Source: an uncultured Aquimarina sp. (GTDB taxonomy: Bacteria; Bacteroidota; Bacteroidia; Flavobacteriales; Flavobacteriaceae). Taken from it: a DNA stretch of 64,000 bases. The position numbers and the translations under genes are program-made. Location: NCBI RefSeq assembly GCF_947492965.1, contig NZ_CANLOZ010000009.1:62001-126000 (forward strand), written 5' to 3'. The stretch's first letter is position 1. The number at the start of each line of letters is the position of its first letter. Shown here piece by piece: positions 34,401 through 42,710 of this stretch. The notes under the pieces were generated by a model that searched no databases, was not told the origin of the DNA, and saw only the letters and a list, made by a program, of their open reading frames with translations.

Positions 34401-35338
34401 TTTGTACCTTGACCAGATACAATCGTGGCATCTGATGGTACTGACCAATTGTAAGAAGCACCTTCAGTTGGTGATATGGTGTATACTTTATTCGTATCAC
34501 CTTGATAAACTGTATTATCTCCAGTGAGTTGTGTGTTAAAAGTTCCGCTATAGACTCTTACATAATCTACCTCCATTTGTGTTGGATAATCTGCAGGTGT
34601 AGGTGCTATAAATCCAGTATATGGAGTTCCTGGACCTCCAACGGCTACATTAAGAATAATATACCAGTCTCCTTGATTAAATGGCCACGGATCCACAGTA
34701 TTAGCAGGTGTAACAGCATGATATAATTGATCATCTACATACCATCTTATTTCTGTTGGTTCCCATTCTACTGCATATTCATGAAACCCTTCAGAAAGAT
34801 CCAAACCTGCATCATATTCTCTACCATTAAATTGATGACCTCCATTATTATAATGTACGGTACCACCAATTGATTCAGGATTTTTATGTTGGGATTCCAT
34901 GATGTCAATTTCTCCAGTAAAAGGCCAACTTCCATTTTCTGAAAGCATCCAGAATGCTGGCCATATGCCACCTGCCGACGGTAATTTTATACTCGCTTCA
35001 TATCTTCCGTATCGTGCATTAAATTTACCAGAAGTTATCAACTTAGAAGAAGTATATTGTTTTCCTCCAAAGGATTCATTTTTAGTTGTAATTATTAAAT
35101 TTCCATTTTGTACTGTTGTGTTTTCTGGTCTGTACCACTGCTCTTCTGCATTACCCCAACCACAGAGTGTAGGGCATCCATCTCCATTATCAAAACTCCA
35201 TTTGAAAAGATCTACAGAAGTACCATCGAATTCATCGTTAAATATTAATTCAGAACATTGGGAATAACTAGTATTTAAGCAGCATATAAGAAAACTGCAT
35301 AGTAAAATGGTTTTAAGAAATTCATTTGTTTTCATCAT
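31412..35338 (-). CDS. 1308-residue multimodular GH16 laminarinase with CBM6, CBM56-like and T9SS domains
   Basis: Signal peptide 1-27, then a GH16 catalytic domain (about 30-262) with the motif EIDIME, giving nucleophile E143 and acid/base E148, and the beta-1,3-glucanase features GWGNAEEQWY and WPAFWML. Next: a PKD/Ig-like domain (about 268-348), three homologous jelly-roll-like repeats of about 170 residues (about 350-520, 520-692, 693-870; each with YDV, IYTEAPVGT and YFDN-type segments), a BIG2-like domain (about 875-960), CBM6 and CBM56-like modules (about 966-1210) and a T9SS sorting domain. It should be secreted and bind beta-glucan through several modules. Confidence 0.94.
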   Translation of the reverse strand: MMKTNEFLKTILLCSFLICCLNTSYSQCSELIFNDEFDGTSVDLFKWSFDNGDGCPTLCGWGNAEEQWYRPENTTVQNGNLIITTKNESFGGKQYTSSKLITSGKFNARYGRYEASIKLPSAGGIWPAFWMLSENGSWPFTGEIDIMESQHKNPESIGGTVHYNNGGHQFNGREYDAGLDLSEGFHEYAVEWEPTEIRWYVDDQLYHAVTPANTVDPWPFNQGDWYIILNVAVGGPGTPYTGFIAPTPADYPTQMEVDYVRVYSGTFNTQLTGDNTVYQGDTNKVYTISPTEGASYNWSVPSDATIVSGQGTNSITVNWGNTGGDVSVSVNTPNCGSNEYSISVTVEPPRTLDFVFEDFESNRNLIYGSTTSGVLIESITNPETDNTNNSSLVGSYQRDGGSQYDVLFMESSDIGNALDFISGKKSIWIDVYTEAPVGTEFILQLENGNLSSGDWPIGRHSRYAARSTTQNQWETLEFELLDRPDVTVGALEVNQFALLIDSNSNTNHIVYLDNMRSMIAGEVPVIDEVIIANYDGVNELNPIFQNGVYTAGVSNPSVNNINNSANVASYVRDASSQYDVVSFSTSIITDSNPFKEGDQLFFMDIYTEAEVGTEITISLENQVTSENDFPLGRNSQYIGIVSEQNAWRTIAFTHAASPDGGTSNLSVDEISILFDPNSNTSDTYYFDNFRYGITSLPASYIFSEMIQDYDGNDHLTFDSRSTGVYQAPSVNPEENEINSSAQVGRYVRNGVELYDVLFFETNFINDASSYVSEEKRFAMDIYTDAPIGTVISWQLESSTMATPANYPTGRHSVYQAVVKEQNNWHTLEFVLTATPDLVVNDAQIDNVVLLFDPNNESDYIFYFDNLRSLQKEDVVPTPVLSSIVVSSDTTEIYQGETLQFQAQGFDQNGEPFVTNVDWTTTGGLINSDGLYTGSDIGTHTISASSGSVSGSATITVLENNTSLYTLPGIIEAEDYKEGGEGIGYHDLTSGNTGGAYRQDDVDIENTGDVVGGSYNVGWIRASEWLAYDISATASSSNYDIEFRVASPNGNGQFHLELDGVAITDVISVPNTGSWQQYETVSVNDITIAEGNHELRLVFDANGLNVNYLEFKESEVITIDNCTGLAANNQYSYEISSDTSNPTITFIPEINGVGDGICILYYSTNTSGPYPGYLVTPNVPFQINANSGEQIYFYYTYSLPTGGENNTAATKHDFIVGACDQNRTSEVPDVETDIVMYPNPASDVLEISNISGISQIHLYSIKGVPVLKKQLDKTTTALNLDISSLAKGVYIIKAYGQNTEPFISKIVKN
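31623..32440 (-). repeat. Long direct repeat, copy 2 (CBM6 + CBM56-like module)
   Basis: The second copy of the 818-bp module described at 27943-28761, here encoding residues of about 966-1238 of the GH16 protein. The GH16 and GH81 sorting domains beyond the repeat are clearly different in sequence. Confidence 0.9.
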
Positions 35339-35640
35339 TAAAATGTTTTGTGTAAATAAGTTAGTTGTAAAATTTTTACATAATAATTCTATGCTATATG
35401 AATTTCTTCATATAGCTTTTCTTCTCTGCGTATTCGCATTATTATCAATAAATAATGGATACGCTAATTATGTTTTTCCCAAGTAGTCCGTGATACATAG
35501 AAACATTTAATCGGTTTCCATGATCTATTTCCAAGTGATATTAAAATATCGTGGTCTTAAATCTAGTTTTAGCTGTATAGTGAATTTATACATAACTGAA
35601 ACTAAGGGTAGAATAATATATATTAATCTATAAATCAGTT
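35339..35640. other. Intergenic region with two tandem hairpins
   Basis: The leader region of the large GH16 gene. Two stem-loops stand side by side: GCTATATGAA/TTCATATAGC (10 bp, loop TTTC, 35393-35416) and a bulged GCGTAT...CATTATT/AATAATG...ATACGC stem (35428-35464). Neither has a T-tail on the minus strand, so they may be leader RNA structures or mRNA-processing or stability elements between the two GH16 genes. No coding frame is apparent. Confidence 0.45.
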
Positions 35641-36399
35641 TTATTGCCAGATTTTGATATAATCGATTTCAAATTCTTTCGGAAAAATCGAATCGTCAAC
35701 TTCTGGTCCCCCAAAATTACCACCAATTGCAAGATTAATAATTATATAAAATGGTTTATTAAAAGGCCATGTTTGATCATTTTTTATTTCTGGGGAAAAT
35801 GTATAAACCAGTTGGTCATCTAAATAAAATTCTATCTTTTCGGCTGTCCAAATGCACTTATATATATGAAAACCTTCTTCAATACTATAATTAACAGTTT
35901 TCTTAGAGTTGATTGTATTTCCATGACTATCTCTAGTATGTAAAGAAGTATAAATCGTATGAGGTTCCTTACCAACATATTCTAAAATATCTATTTCTCC
36001 GCAGTCTGGCCATCCAATTTCATCAATATCTGATCCTAACATCCATACTGCAGGCCATAGACCTTGACCGGTAGGTAATTTTGCTTTTACTTCTATAGTA
36101 CCATACTGAAACTCTATTTTATCCTTAGTAGTTATTCTCGTAGATTTATATACATCTCCTTTTTTAGTCGCTGTAATAATTAAATTTCCATTTTGTAGTT
36201 TGGCATTTTCTCTAGTATAGATTTGCCTTTCATTATTACCCCAACCGCATAAATCGGGACAACCGTCCCCTTGTTGATAGTTCCAATAAGATTCATTTAA
36301 TTCCGTTCCATCAAAATTTTCTTCCCAAATAATAGATTTAGAGTCTTGGCAAGACACCAGGAAAAGAGAAATAATAATATAGGTTAAGAGATTTTTCAA
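35641..36399 (-). CDS. GH16 beta-1,3-glucanase lipoprotein (short)
   Basis: A single-domain GH16 of about 252 residues. I take the TTG at 36399, one base after the GH3 stop codon, because it yields a standard lipoprotein signal (MKNLLTY..., lipobox FLVSC, Cys 17); another TTG at 36414 is possible. The catalytic motif is GEIDILE with E135 and E140, and GWGNNERQIYT and WPAVWML mark the laminarinase subgroup. As a surface or periplasmic lipoprotein it would trim laminarin oligomers. Tight coupling to the GH3 gene suggests joint expression with the beta-glucosidase. Confidence 0.92.
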   Translation of the reverse strand: MKNLLTYIIISLFLVSCQDSKSIIWEENFDGTELNESYWNYQQGDGCPDLCGWGNNERQIYTRENAKLQNGNLIITATKKGDVYKSTRITTKDKIEFQYGTIEVKAKLPTGQGLWPAVWMLGSDIDEIGWPDCGEIDILEYVGKEPHTIYTSLHTRDSHGNTINSKKTVNYSIEEGFHIYKCIWTAEKIEFYLDDQLVYTFSPEIKNDQTWPFNKPFYIIINLAIGGNFGGPEVDDSIFPKEFEIDYIKIWQ

Positions 36400-36400
36400 T

Positions 36401-38728
36401 TTATTTAAGCTCAAAAGTTGATTTCATTGTTTTGTCAGAACTACCACCCACGAAAACTTCAAATTCTCCAGGTTCGATAATCCAAGTATTTTTATTATCG
36501 TAGAAACCAAGCGTTTCCTTTTCTAATTCAAAATTTACTGTTTTCGTTTCTCCTGGTTTTAATGAGATTATCTCGAATCCTTTCAGTTCTTTTACAGGTC
36601 TCGTAATACTTGCAAAAAGGTCTCTTATATACAATTGTACCACTTCTTTTCCTTCATAATCTCCAGTATTAGCAAGCTCAATAGACACTAATACTTTTGG
36701 ATCATTATATGACTGATTTTCTGTAGTAACTTTTAAATTCGAATACTCAAAAGTTGTATAACTTAATCCATGACCAAAAGCATAGAGTGGAGAATTCTTT
36801 TGATCTGAATAATGTGACCAGAAAACAATATCTGGTGCTGGTTCCGTTGGCCGACCTGTATTTTTATAATTATAGTAAATAGGTACTTGCCCAACATTTC
36901 TAGGAAATGACATTGGCAATTTACCGCTTGGATTATAATCCCCATATAAAACTTGAGCAATAGCGTTTCCACTTTGGGTTCCTAAATGCCAAGCTTCTAC
37001 AATAGCTGGTATATGTTCATCTGCCCAAGGAATGGCCAAAGGTCTTCCGTTATTTAGCACTAAAACAATATTCGTATTCACTTTATATATTGCTTCTAGT
37101 AATTCTTGTTGAACTCCTGGTAAATCTAGTTCTGTTCTACTTCTACCTTCTCCACTTTGAAAACCAATTTCACCTAACACCATAACCACCACATCTGCAT
37201 CTTTAGCAGCTTTTATGGCTTCATTAAACTCACCCTTATCAGTGGTATTAATTTTAGTTTCGGTAACAAAAGCAGTATTCCCGATAGAAACATCAGCACC
37301 TTTTGCATACTTCAAAGAGTTTCCTTTATACTGCTGCATTCCTTCTAAAACGGATATAGCTGTATTATCATCTGCCGCTATTCGCCAACTTCCTAACGGA
37401 CTATTTTTATCACTTGCTAATGCACCTATTAAAGCTATTTTTTGTCCTTCTTTCTTAAGAGGAAGTAATTGATTTTCATTTTTAAGTAATACTATGGATT
37501 TTTTGGCTATATCTAGAACAGCATCATTATTTTCTGAACTACCTAATACTTCTTTTTCTCTTTTTTCATCACAATATTTATAAGGATCTTCAAATAATCC
37601 TAGTTCGTACTTGACTCTAAGAATTCTTCGGGCAGCATCGTTAATCAGTTTTTCTTCTACTTTCCCTTCTTTTACTAAATCTGCAAGATGTTCCACATAT
37701 AAATAAGATTCCATATCCATATCAGACCCAGCATTCGCAGCTAATTCAGCTGCTTTTTTGCCATCCTTTGCATATCCATGTGCTATCATTTCGGTAATAG
37801 AACCCCAATCGGAAACTATAAAACCTGTAAAATTCCAATCTCCTTTTAAAACATCTCTTTGCAGCATCTTATTACCCGTAGCAGGAATTCCATTAAGTTC
37901 ATTAAACGAATTCATAAAAGTCTTTACTCCTGCATCATTAGCAGCTCTAAATGAAGGAAAAACAATATTATTTAAGGTAGAAGTACCAATGTCTACGGTA
38001 TTGTAATCTCTACCAGATTCTGAAAAACCATATCCTGCAAAATGTTTTGCACAAGCAGCTATCGTATAGTTAGCAGATAGATCTTCTCCCTGAAAACCTT
38101 GCACTCTGGCTACACCTATTTTAGCACCTAAAAACGGATCTTCGCCACCACCTTCCATAACTCTTCCCCATCGGGCATCTCTAGAGATATCAATCATTGG
38201 TGCAAATGTCCAATTAATTCCTGCTGCGGATGCTTCTAAGGCAGCTACCTCAGCAGACTTTTTAATTGCTTCCATATCCCAACTTGCAGACTCTGCCAAA
38301 GGAATAGGACTCATTGTTTTATATCCGTGTATGACATCAAAACCTATAATTAAAGGAATTCCTAATCTAGATTCTTCAACAGCAATTTTTTGTACAGCTC
38401 TAACATCTTTTACTCCTCGTACATTTAACATAGATCCTACCCAGCCTTTGCGTAAATGTTCATACTTCTTAGCAGCAGCACCTTCTTTAGGTTGAGGACC
38501 TGTTAGATCCCAGAATCCATTATATTGATTCATTTGTCCTATTTTCTCTTCCAAAGTCATAATACCAAGCAAAGAATCTAATTTTGATTCAATAGCTTGA
38601 TCTAATCCTAAAGAAGTATTTGGACTAGCTTCTGTATTTAAATTCATTGTTTTTTCTGATGAAGATGTACAGCTCATTATTAATAAACTAGATAGAATCC
38701 CTATAAATATGCTACTTCTCTTTTTCAT
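36401..38728 (-). CDS. GH3 beta-glucosidase lipoprotein
   Basis: A 775-residue three-domain GH3 enzyme with a lipoprotein signal (lipobox IMSC, Cys 20). Substrate-site residues GFDVIHG and AKHFAGYG are visible, and the nucleophile is D307 in VSDWGS. The second alpha/beta domain (about 395-620) carries GEIGFQSGEGRSR, and a fibronectin III-like domain ends the protein (about 670-775). It should release glucose from beta-1,3 (and perhaps beta-1,6) gluco-oligosaccharides in the periplasm. It is preceded by its own -7 box and followed directly by the short GH16. Confidence 0.95.
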   Translation of the reverse strand: MKKRSSIFIGILSSLLIMSCTSSSEKTMNLNTEASPNTSLGLDQAIESKLDSLLGIMTLEEKIGQMNQYNGFWDLTGPQPKEGAAAKKYEHLRKGWVGSMLNVRGVKDVRAVQKIAVEESRLGIPLIIGFDVIHGYKTMSPIPLAESASWDMEAIKKSAEVAALEASAAGINWTFAPMIDISRDARWGRVMEGGGEDPFLGAKIGVARVQGFQGEDLSANYTIAACAKHFAGYGFSESGRDYNTVDIGTSTLNNIVFPSFRAANDAGVKTFMNSFNELNGIPATGNKMLQRDVLKGDWNFTGFIVSDWGSITEMIAHGYAKDGKKAAELAANAGSDMDMESYLYVEHLADLVKEGKVEEKLINDAARRILRVKYELGLFEDPYKYCDEKREKEVLGSSENNDAVLDIAKKSIVLLKNENQLLPLKKEGQKIALIGALASDKNSPLGSWRIAADDNTAISVLEGMQQYKGNSLKYAKGADVSIGNTAFVTETKINTTDKGEFNEAIKAAKDADVVVMVLGEIGFQSGEGRSRTELDLPGVQQELLEAIYKVNTNIVLVLNNGRPLAIPWADEHIPAIVEAWHLGTQSGNAIAQVLYGDYNPSGKLPMSFPRNVGQVPIYYNYKNTGRPTEPAPDIVFWSHYSDQKNSPLYAFGHGLSYTTFEYSNLKVTTENQSYNDPKVLVSIELANTGDYEGKEVVQLYIRDLFASITRPVKELKGFEIISLKPGETKTVNFELEKETLGFYDNKNTWIIEPGEFEVFVGGSSDKTMKSTFELK

Positions 38729-38789
38729 GCTCTTATATTATTGTCCTAGAGGTCATGTAGAACTCAACAACAATCATTTGTTTGTATGT

Positions 38790-38797
38790 CAAATTTA
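38790..38797 (-). promoter_or_regulatory. -7 promoter box upstream of the GH3 gene
   Basis: TAAATTTG on the minus strand, an exact TAnnTTTG match, about 62 bp before the GH3 ATG. No clear -33 TTG stands at 19-20 bp. It would allow GH3 and the short GH16 to be made separately from the SusCD operon. Confidence 0.45.
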
Positions 38798-38855
38798 ATT
38801 CAGACTTGTTTCGTTATAAAAGATCTAAGCCTTTTTTTCATAATCTTTGTTTATA

Positions 38856-38884
38856 GGAAGGCTATGTGTGGTAAATAGCCTTCC
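38856..38884. other. Hairpin between the GH16 and GH3 genes
   Basis: GGAAGGCTAT and ATAGCCTTCC form a perfect 10-bp stem around a 9-nt loop, 40 bp after the GH16 stop codon. There is no T-tract on the minus strand, so partial termination or 3'-end protection of the upstream mRNA is more likely than a full terminator. Confidence 0.55.
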
Positions 38885-38923
38885 CCACAAAAAACAATTT
38901 AAAAACTAACTTTAACTTTAGTT

Positions 38924-40540
38924 TTACTGATAAACCCTTACATAATCAATTTCCATTGTGGATTCTACAAAAGCAGGGTCAATAGTTCCTCCAAAAGTTC
39001 CTCCCATTGCTACATTTAGTATCAAAAAGAAATCGTTATTATAAAAAGGTAAATTATTAGCATATGGAAACGTATGATATACGGTACCGTCTATAGAAAA
39101 GACTATTTCCGTTGAGGACCATTCTACGCTATACACATGAAAGTCATTTGATGCACCTGAAACAGTAGTTTCTTCAAAAATTGCATTTCCCGCACTATTT
39201 CCAGGAAAGTGAAGTGCACTAGAAACAACATCCTGATTATTCCCTACGTGTTCCATAATATCAATCTCACCACAATTTGGCCATCCCACTTCGTTAATAT
39301 TTGCACCTAACATCCATATGGCAGGCCACGTTCCTCCACCTGTTGGTAATTTTGCTCTAACATCTACTCTACCATAGGTAAACTCAAACAAATCTTGTGT
39401 TCTTATTCTAGACGATGTATATCCTCCATTTTCTGCTCTCGCTGTAATTTTTAGTACTCCATCTTCGACTAAAACATTAGAAGGATCATCGGTATAAGAT
39501 TGCGACTCTCCATTTCCCCACCCATTATCTCCGGTTCCTAAATCATATGTCCAATTTGCTGGATTCGGAGCTCCATTAGCATCAAACTCATCTGACCATA
39601 CTAAAGTATCAAATGGTGGTTCTCCTACATTTCCAGATCCAGAATCTTCTGGAACAAAAATATGATACCATGCTAATTGTCCTCCTCCAAAATCGCTAGA
39701 GACATCCTGAATTCCTCGAATACTTAGTTTGTCTGCAGTTAATTCTATTACTTCATATTCTACAGCTCCAGACCAGTAAGACATGGTGCTATTTTCTACA
39801 CTAATAACTCTTTTCCCTTCTTCATTTTCGAAAATAACGAAACTACTATTCGTTGCTATCTGATCTGTAATATCTCTACATTCATCTACAAACTGAGTTG
39901 GAGTATCATTTGGAAAAAACCTCGGAATCTCTGCCCAGTTAATGAAAGTTTGGTTCGCATCGCCCGTAATTAATTCGAAAGTATAATTATCATTAGCGTC
40001 ATAACTAAATACCAAAACATCATCATAGAGACATGAATTTAATTGGTTAGGCGAAGCAGAAAAGAATTCTGGAAAATCATTTGTAATCGGTCCTACTCCA
40101 AAATGTCCTCCTACACCGCGGTCCCAAACCCATCTTTTACTTCCGTCTCCACCAATCATTTGTAATGTTGCTTGATCAATAAATAATCTTACGTCCAAAT
40201 CCAATTCTATCGTTTGGGAAGAAGAAGTCCCTCCCGTTCCAAAAGCTACCACGGTAATTAACACCGAATATTGACCAGATTGTGTATATCTAAAGGTTTG
40301 TGATTCTCCTGGCAATACTACTGTGGGTTCCCCGTTTTGCGTAAAGAAAATATGAAAATTCAACGCATTATCAGCCTGCGGTGTAATAGTTACGTTTCCT
40401 GTCTGTCCGTCTTCGATGATTGCATCAATCTGAAGATTAGAAGGTGGAATAATTGCACTGAGTTCCGAATCATCATCTTGACAACCTACACAAATCACTA
40501 ATACAATTATTATTACTATTTTTCTATAAATCTGTATCAT
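38924..40540 (-). CDS. GH16 laminarinase lipoprotein with PKD and glycan-binding-like N-terminal domains
   Basis: A 538-residue lipoprotein (lipobox VGC, Cys 20). A PKD-like domain spans about 33-117. A middle region (about 118-297) reads GVGP...CLYDDVLVFSYDANDNYTF and resembles the repeated domain of the neighbouring glycan-binding protein (GVGPAPGD...CYYDDLYVF). The GH16 domain is at about 310-538 with GEIDIME (E425, E430) and GWGNGESQSYTDD. The lipid anchor and the shared module suggest that it works at the cell surface beside SusCD. Confidence 0.93.
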   Translation of the reverse strand: MIQIYRKIVIIIVLVICVGCQDDDSELSAIIPPSNLQIDAIIEDGQTGNVTITPQADNALNFHIFFTQNGEPTVVLPGESQTFRYTQSGQYSVLITVVAFGTGGTSSSQTIELDLDVRLFIDQATLQMIGGDGSKRWVWDRGVGGHFGVGPITNDFPEFFSASPNQLNSCLYDDVLVFSYDANDNYTFELITGDANQTFINWAEIPRFFPNDTPTQFVDECRDITDQIATNSSFVIFENEEGKRVISVENSTMSYWSGAVEYEVIELTADKLSIRGIQDVSSDFGGGQLAWYHIFVPEDSGSGNVGEPPFDTLVWSDEFDANGAPNPANWTYDLGTGDNGWGNGESQSYTDDPSNVLVEDGVLKITARAENGGYTSSRIRTQDLFEFTYGRVDVRAKLPTGGGTWPAIWMLGANINEVGWPNCGEIDIMEHVGNNQDVVSSALHFPGNSAGNAIFEETTVSGASNDFHVYSVEWSSTEIVFSIDGTVYHTFPYANNLPFYNNDFFLILNVAMGGTFGGTIDPAFVESTMEIDYVRVYQ

Positions 40541-40632
40541 TAGATTACCTTTTATTATCTTTTTATTTTTTCTTTCTAATCCTCTATATCAACTCTAAAA
40601 ACAACTGATATTTATTTTTTTGATATAAGAGA

Positions 40633-42690
40633 TCAAAGGCGTATTAGTCTGTATTGCCAAAATACCCCAGAACCTGCTTCAACAATTACAGACATTGTAT
40701 TGGTATCTGGGAATGTAACATCATAGGTAATAGCTCCAGGAACTGCTACGTTAGGAAGCTCTCCTTGATTATTTGCCTTGGCTAAACCTATATAAGCTCC
40801 TGTTCCGGTAATCGTTACTGTGCCCGCACTTTGATCATATGCATATGTAGCTGGATTTGATCCATCATGAGGTGCGACAGGAGTACCGCAAGCGTCACCT
40901 CCGCCTTGCCATCCTTCAATCCATGATTCACCATTTAATACATTACTAAACGTACCATCTTCACTAAAAACATATAAATCATTATAATAACAAGCTCTTT
41001 CTGCAACACAGGCATCATCACAAGCGAACCAACTGGTATCTCCTGGAGCTGGTCCAACCCCTAAAGCTCCTGCTTCTGGTGCTAGTTTCCATACTCCTTC
41101 TATTGGCGTGGTATACGTTTCTCTAATTAATCTATATTGCCAAAACACACCTGCTCCAGATTCTACAATGACACTGATTGTATTATTATCTATAAAAGAA
41201 ATATTATAGGTAATTGAAGAAGGCACTGCTACATTAGGAAGTTCTCCTTGATTATTAGCCTTTGGTAAACCGATATAAGCGCCAGTTCCATTTACTGTTA
41301 ATGTTCCTGCTGCCTGATCGTACGTATAGGTTGCCGCATTATTTCCATCATAAGGAGCCACAGGTGTTCCACACGCATCACTTCCACCTTGCCATCCCTC
41401 TATCCAAGTTTGATCACCAAGTACATTACTAAATGTCCCATCCGTGTCAAACACATATAAGTCATCATAATAACAAGCTCTTTCAGCAACGCATGCATCA
41501 TCACAAGCAAACCAACTTGTATCTCCTGGAGCAGGTCCAACACCTAAAGCCCCAGCTTCTGGTGCTAGTTTCCATACTCCCTCTATACTTGCTGTCATAT
41601 TTGTTGTTAAGGTAACATCATCAAATAAGTATACAGAATCATCACCTGCTACTCCAAAATCGAAGAAAATCACCACCTTTTGATATTCATTATTGGTGTC
41701 AATTGCACTAAAATCAAACTCTAATTCTTCCCACTCATTAGCTACGGTATTTATAACATCAACTTCATAACCAATACTAGCATCTGTTGCATTTTCAACT
41801 TTAAGTTTTACTGTAATTCCACTTTTAGGAGCAAATACTTTTACTCTAAATAATTTATTAGTAGAAAAATCTATTGGGTTTTCTAATTGCAAAAATGTTC
41901 CTGCCCATACTTCAGCTCCTGTTGGTTTCGTTAATTGTCCAACTCTGGCACTAGTATTAATATCCAATTGATTAGGATTATCTATAACCTGTGCAGTTGC
42001 ATTTCCAAAACTTGTAAATCCGTAATTAATAGTAAATGATTCAAAATCTATTGGCAATGTTACCGGATCTGTAGCTGCTGTTATGGTTACTAGTTGTGTA
42101 GTTTCTGTTGTAGCTGCTCCTGCACCTCTGGCAACTACTCTTACGGTATAATCACCAGGGTTTTCATAGGTGTGTTCAACCGTTTCACCTGGCATTATTA
42201 CTGTTGGTTCCTCATTTTCAACATCACCAAAATACACATCAAACAAAGTAGCAAAATCTGCGCTAGCACTCACTCTTACTATTGCAGGATTAACAGTATC
42301 CTGATCTAAGGTTACTACCAAATTTTCTGGTGCTCTGAAAGATACTACTACTACTTGCGAAAACTCACTAGTAAGTCCAGTTGCTCCAACAGCTACTACT
42401 CTAGCAGTATATGTTCCTTCTTGATAAATATGCTCAGCAGTGCTTCCTGGTGATATTACAGTAGCTTCTTCATTATCCGTATCACCAAAATATATTTCGA
42501 AAGTAGAAGCACTTGTAGCACTTGGTGTAATCGAAACCAATCCAGTATCGTCTTGTGTAATATCAAAAACTGCATTTACATTTGTAGGTGCTGATATTCC
42601 TTCAAATGCGTAAGAAATATCATCATCATTACATCCAACAAAAATAGATGCAAGTATCGTTAGTATTGGTATAAATTTTAATAATCTCAT
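40633..42690 (-). CDS. Surface glycan-binding lipoprotein (SusE-position) of the laminarin locus
   Basis: A 685-residue lipoprotein (Cys 20). Two PKD-like domains (about 34-118 and 119-205) with the repeated signature FDVYFGD/FEIYFGD and VISPG/VIMPG-type turns are followed by a beta-sandwich of about 210-365 (VKLKVENATDASIGYEVD), then a tandem duplicated domain (368-528 and 529-685). Position directly after SusD is that of SusE/SusF-type glycan-binding proteins. There is no catalytic motif. The duplicated domain has four Cys per copy (WFACDDACVAERACYY, DACGTP) and may hold the beta-glucan site; this is inferred. Confidence 0.85.
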   Translation of the reverse strand: MRLLKFIPILTILASIFVGCNDDDISYAFEGISAPTNVNAVFDITQDDTGLVSITPSATSASTFEIYFGDTDNEEATVISPGSTAEHIYQEGTYTARVVAVGATGLTSEFSQVVVVSFRAPENLVVTLDQDTVNPAIVRVSASADFATLFDVYFGDVENEEPTVIMPGETVEHTYENPGDYTVRVVARGAGAATTETTQLVTITAATDPVTLPIDFESFTINYGFTSFGNATAQVIDNPNQLDINTSARVGQLTKPTGAEVWAGTFLQLENPIDFSTNKLFRVKVFAPKSGITVKLKVENATDASIGYEVDVINTVANEWEELEFDFSAIDTNNEYQKVVIFFDFGVAGDDSVYLFDDVTLTTNMTASIEGVWKLAPEAGALGVGPAPGDTSWFACDDACVAERACYYDDLYVFDTDGTFSNVLGDQTWIEGWQGGSDACGTPVAPYDGNNAATYTYDQAAGTLTVNGTGAYIGLPKANNQGELPNVAVPSSITYNISFIDNNTISVIVESGAGVFWQYRLIRETYTTPIEGVWKLAPEAGALGVGPAPGDTSWFACDDACVAERACYYNDLYVFSEDGTFSNVLNGESWIEGWQGGGDACGTPVAPHDGSNPATYAYDQSAGTVTITGTGAYIGLAKANNQGELPNVAVPGAITYDVTFPDTNTMSVIVEAGSGVFWQYRLIRL
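40636..41586 (-). repeat. Tandem repeat of about 483 bp within the glycan-binding gene
   Basis: Two successive copies (about 41104-41586 and 40636-41103) of a 161-codon unit that starts with IEGVWKLAPEAGALGVGP. The encoded proteins are highly similar, with the Cys pattern fully kept, which points to a fairly recent internal duplication. Confidence 0.85.
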
Positions 42691-42710
42691 TTTCTTATCA
42701 TTTTATTTTT

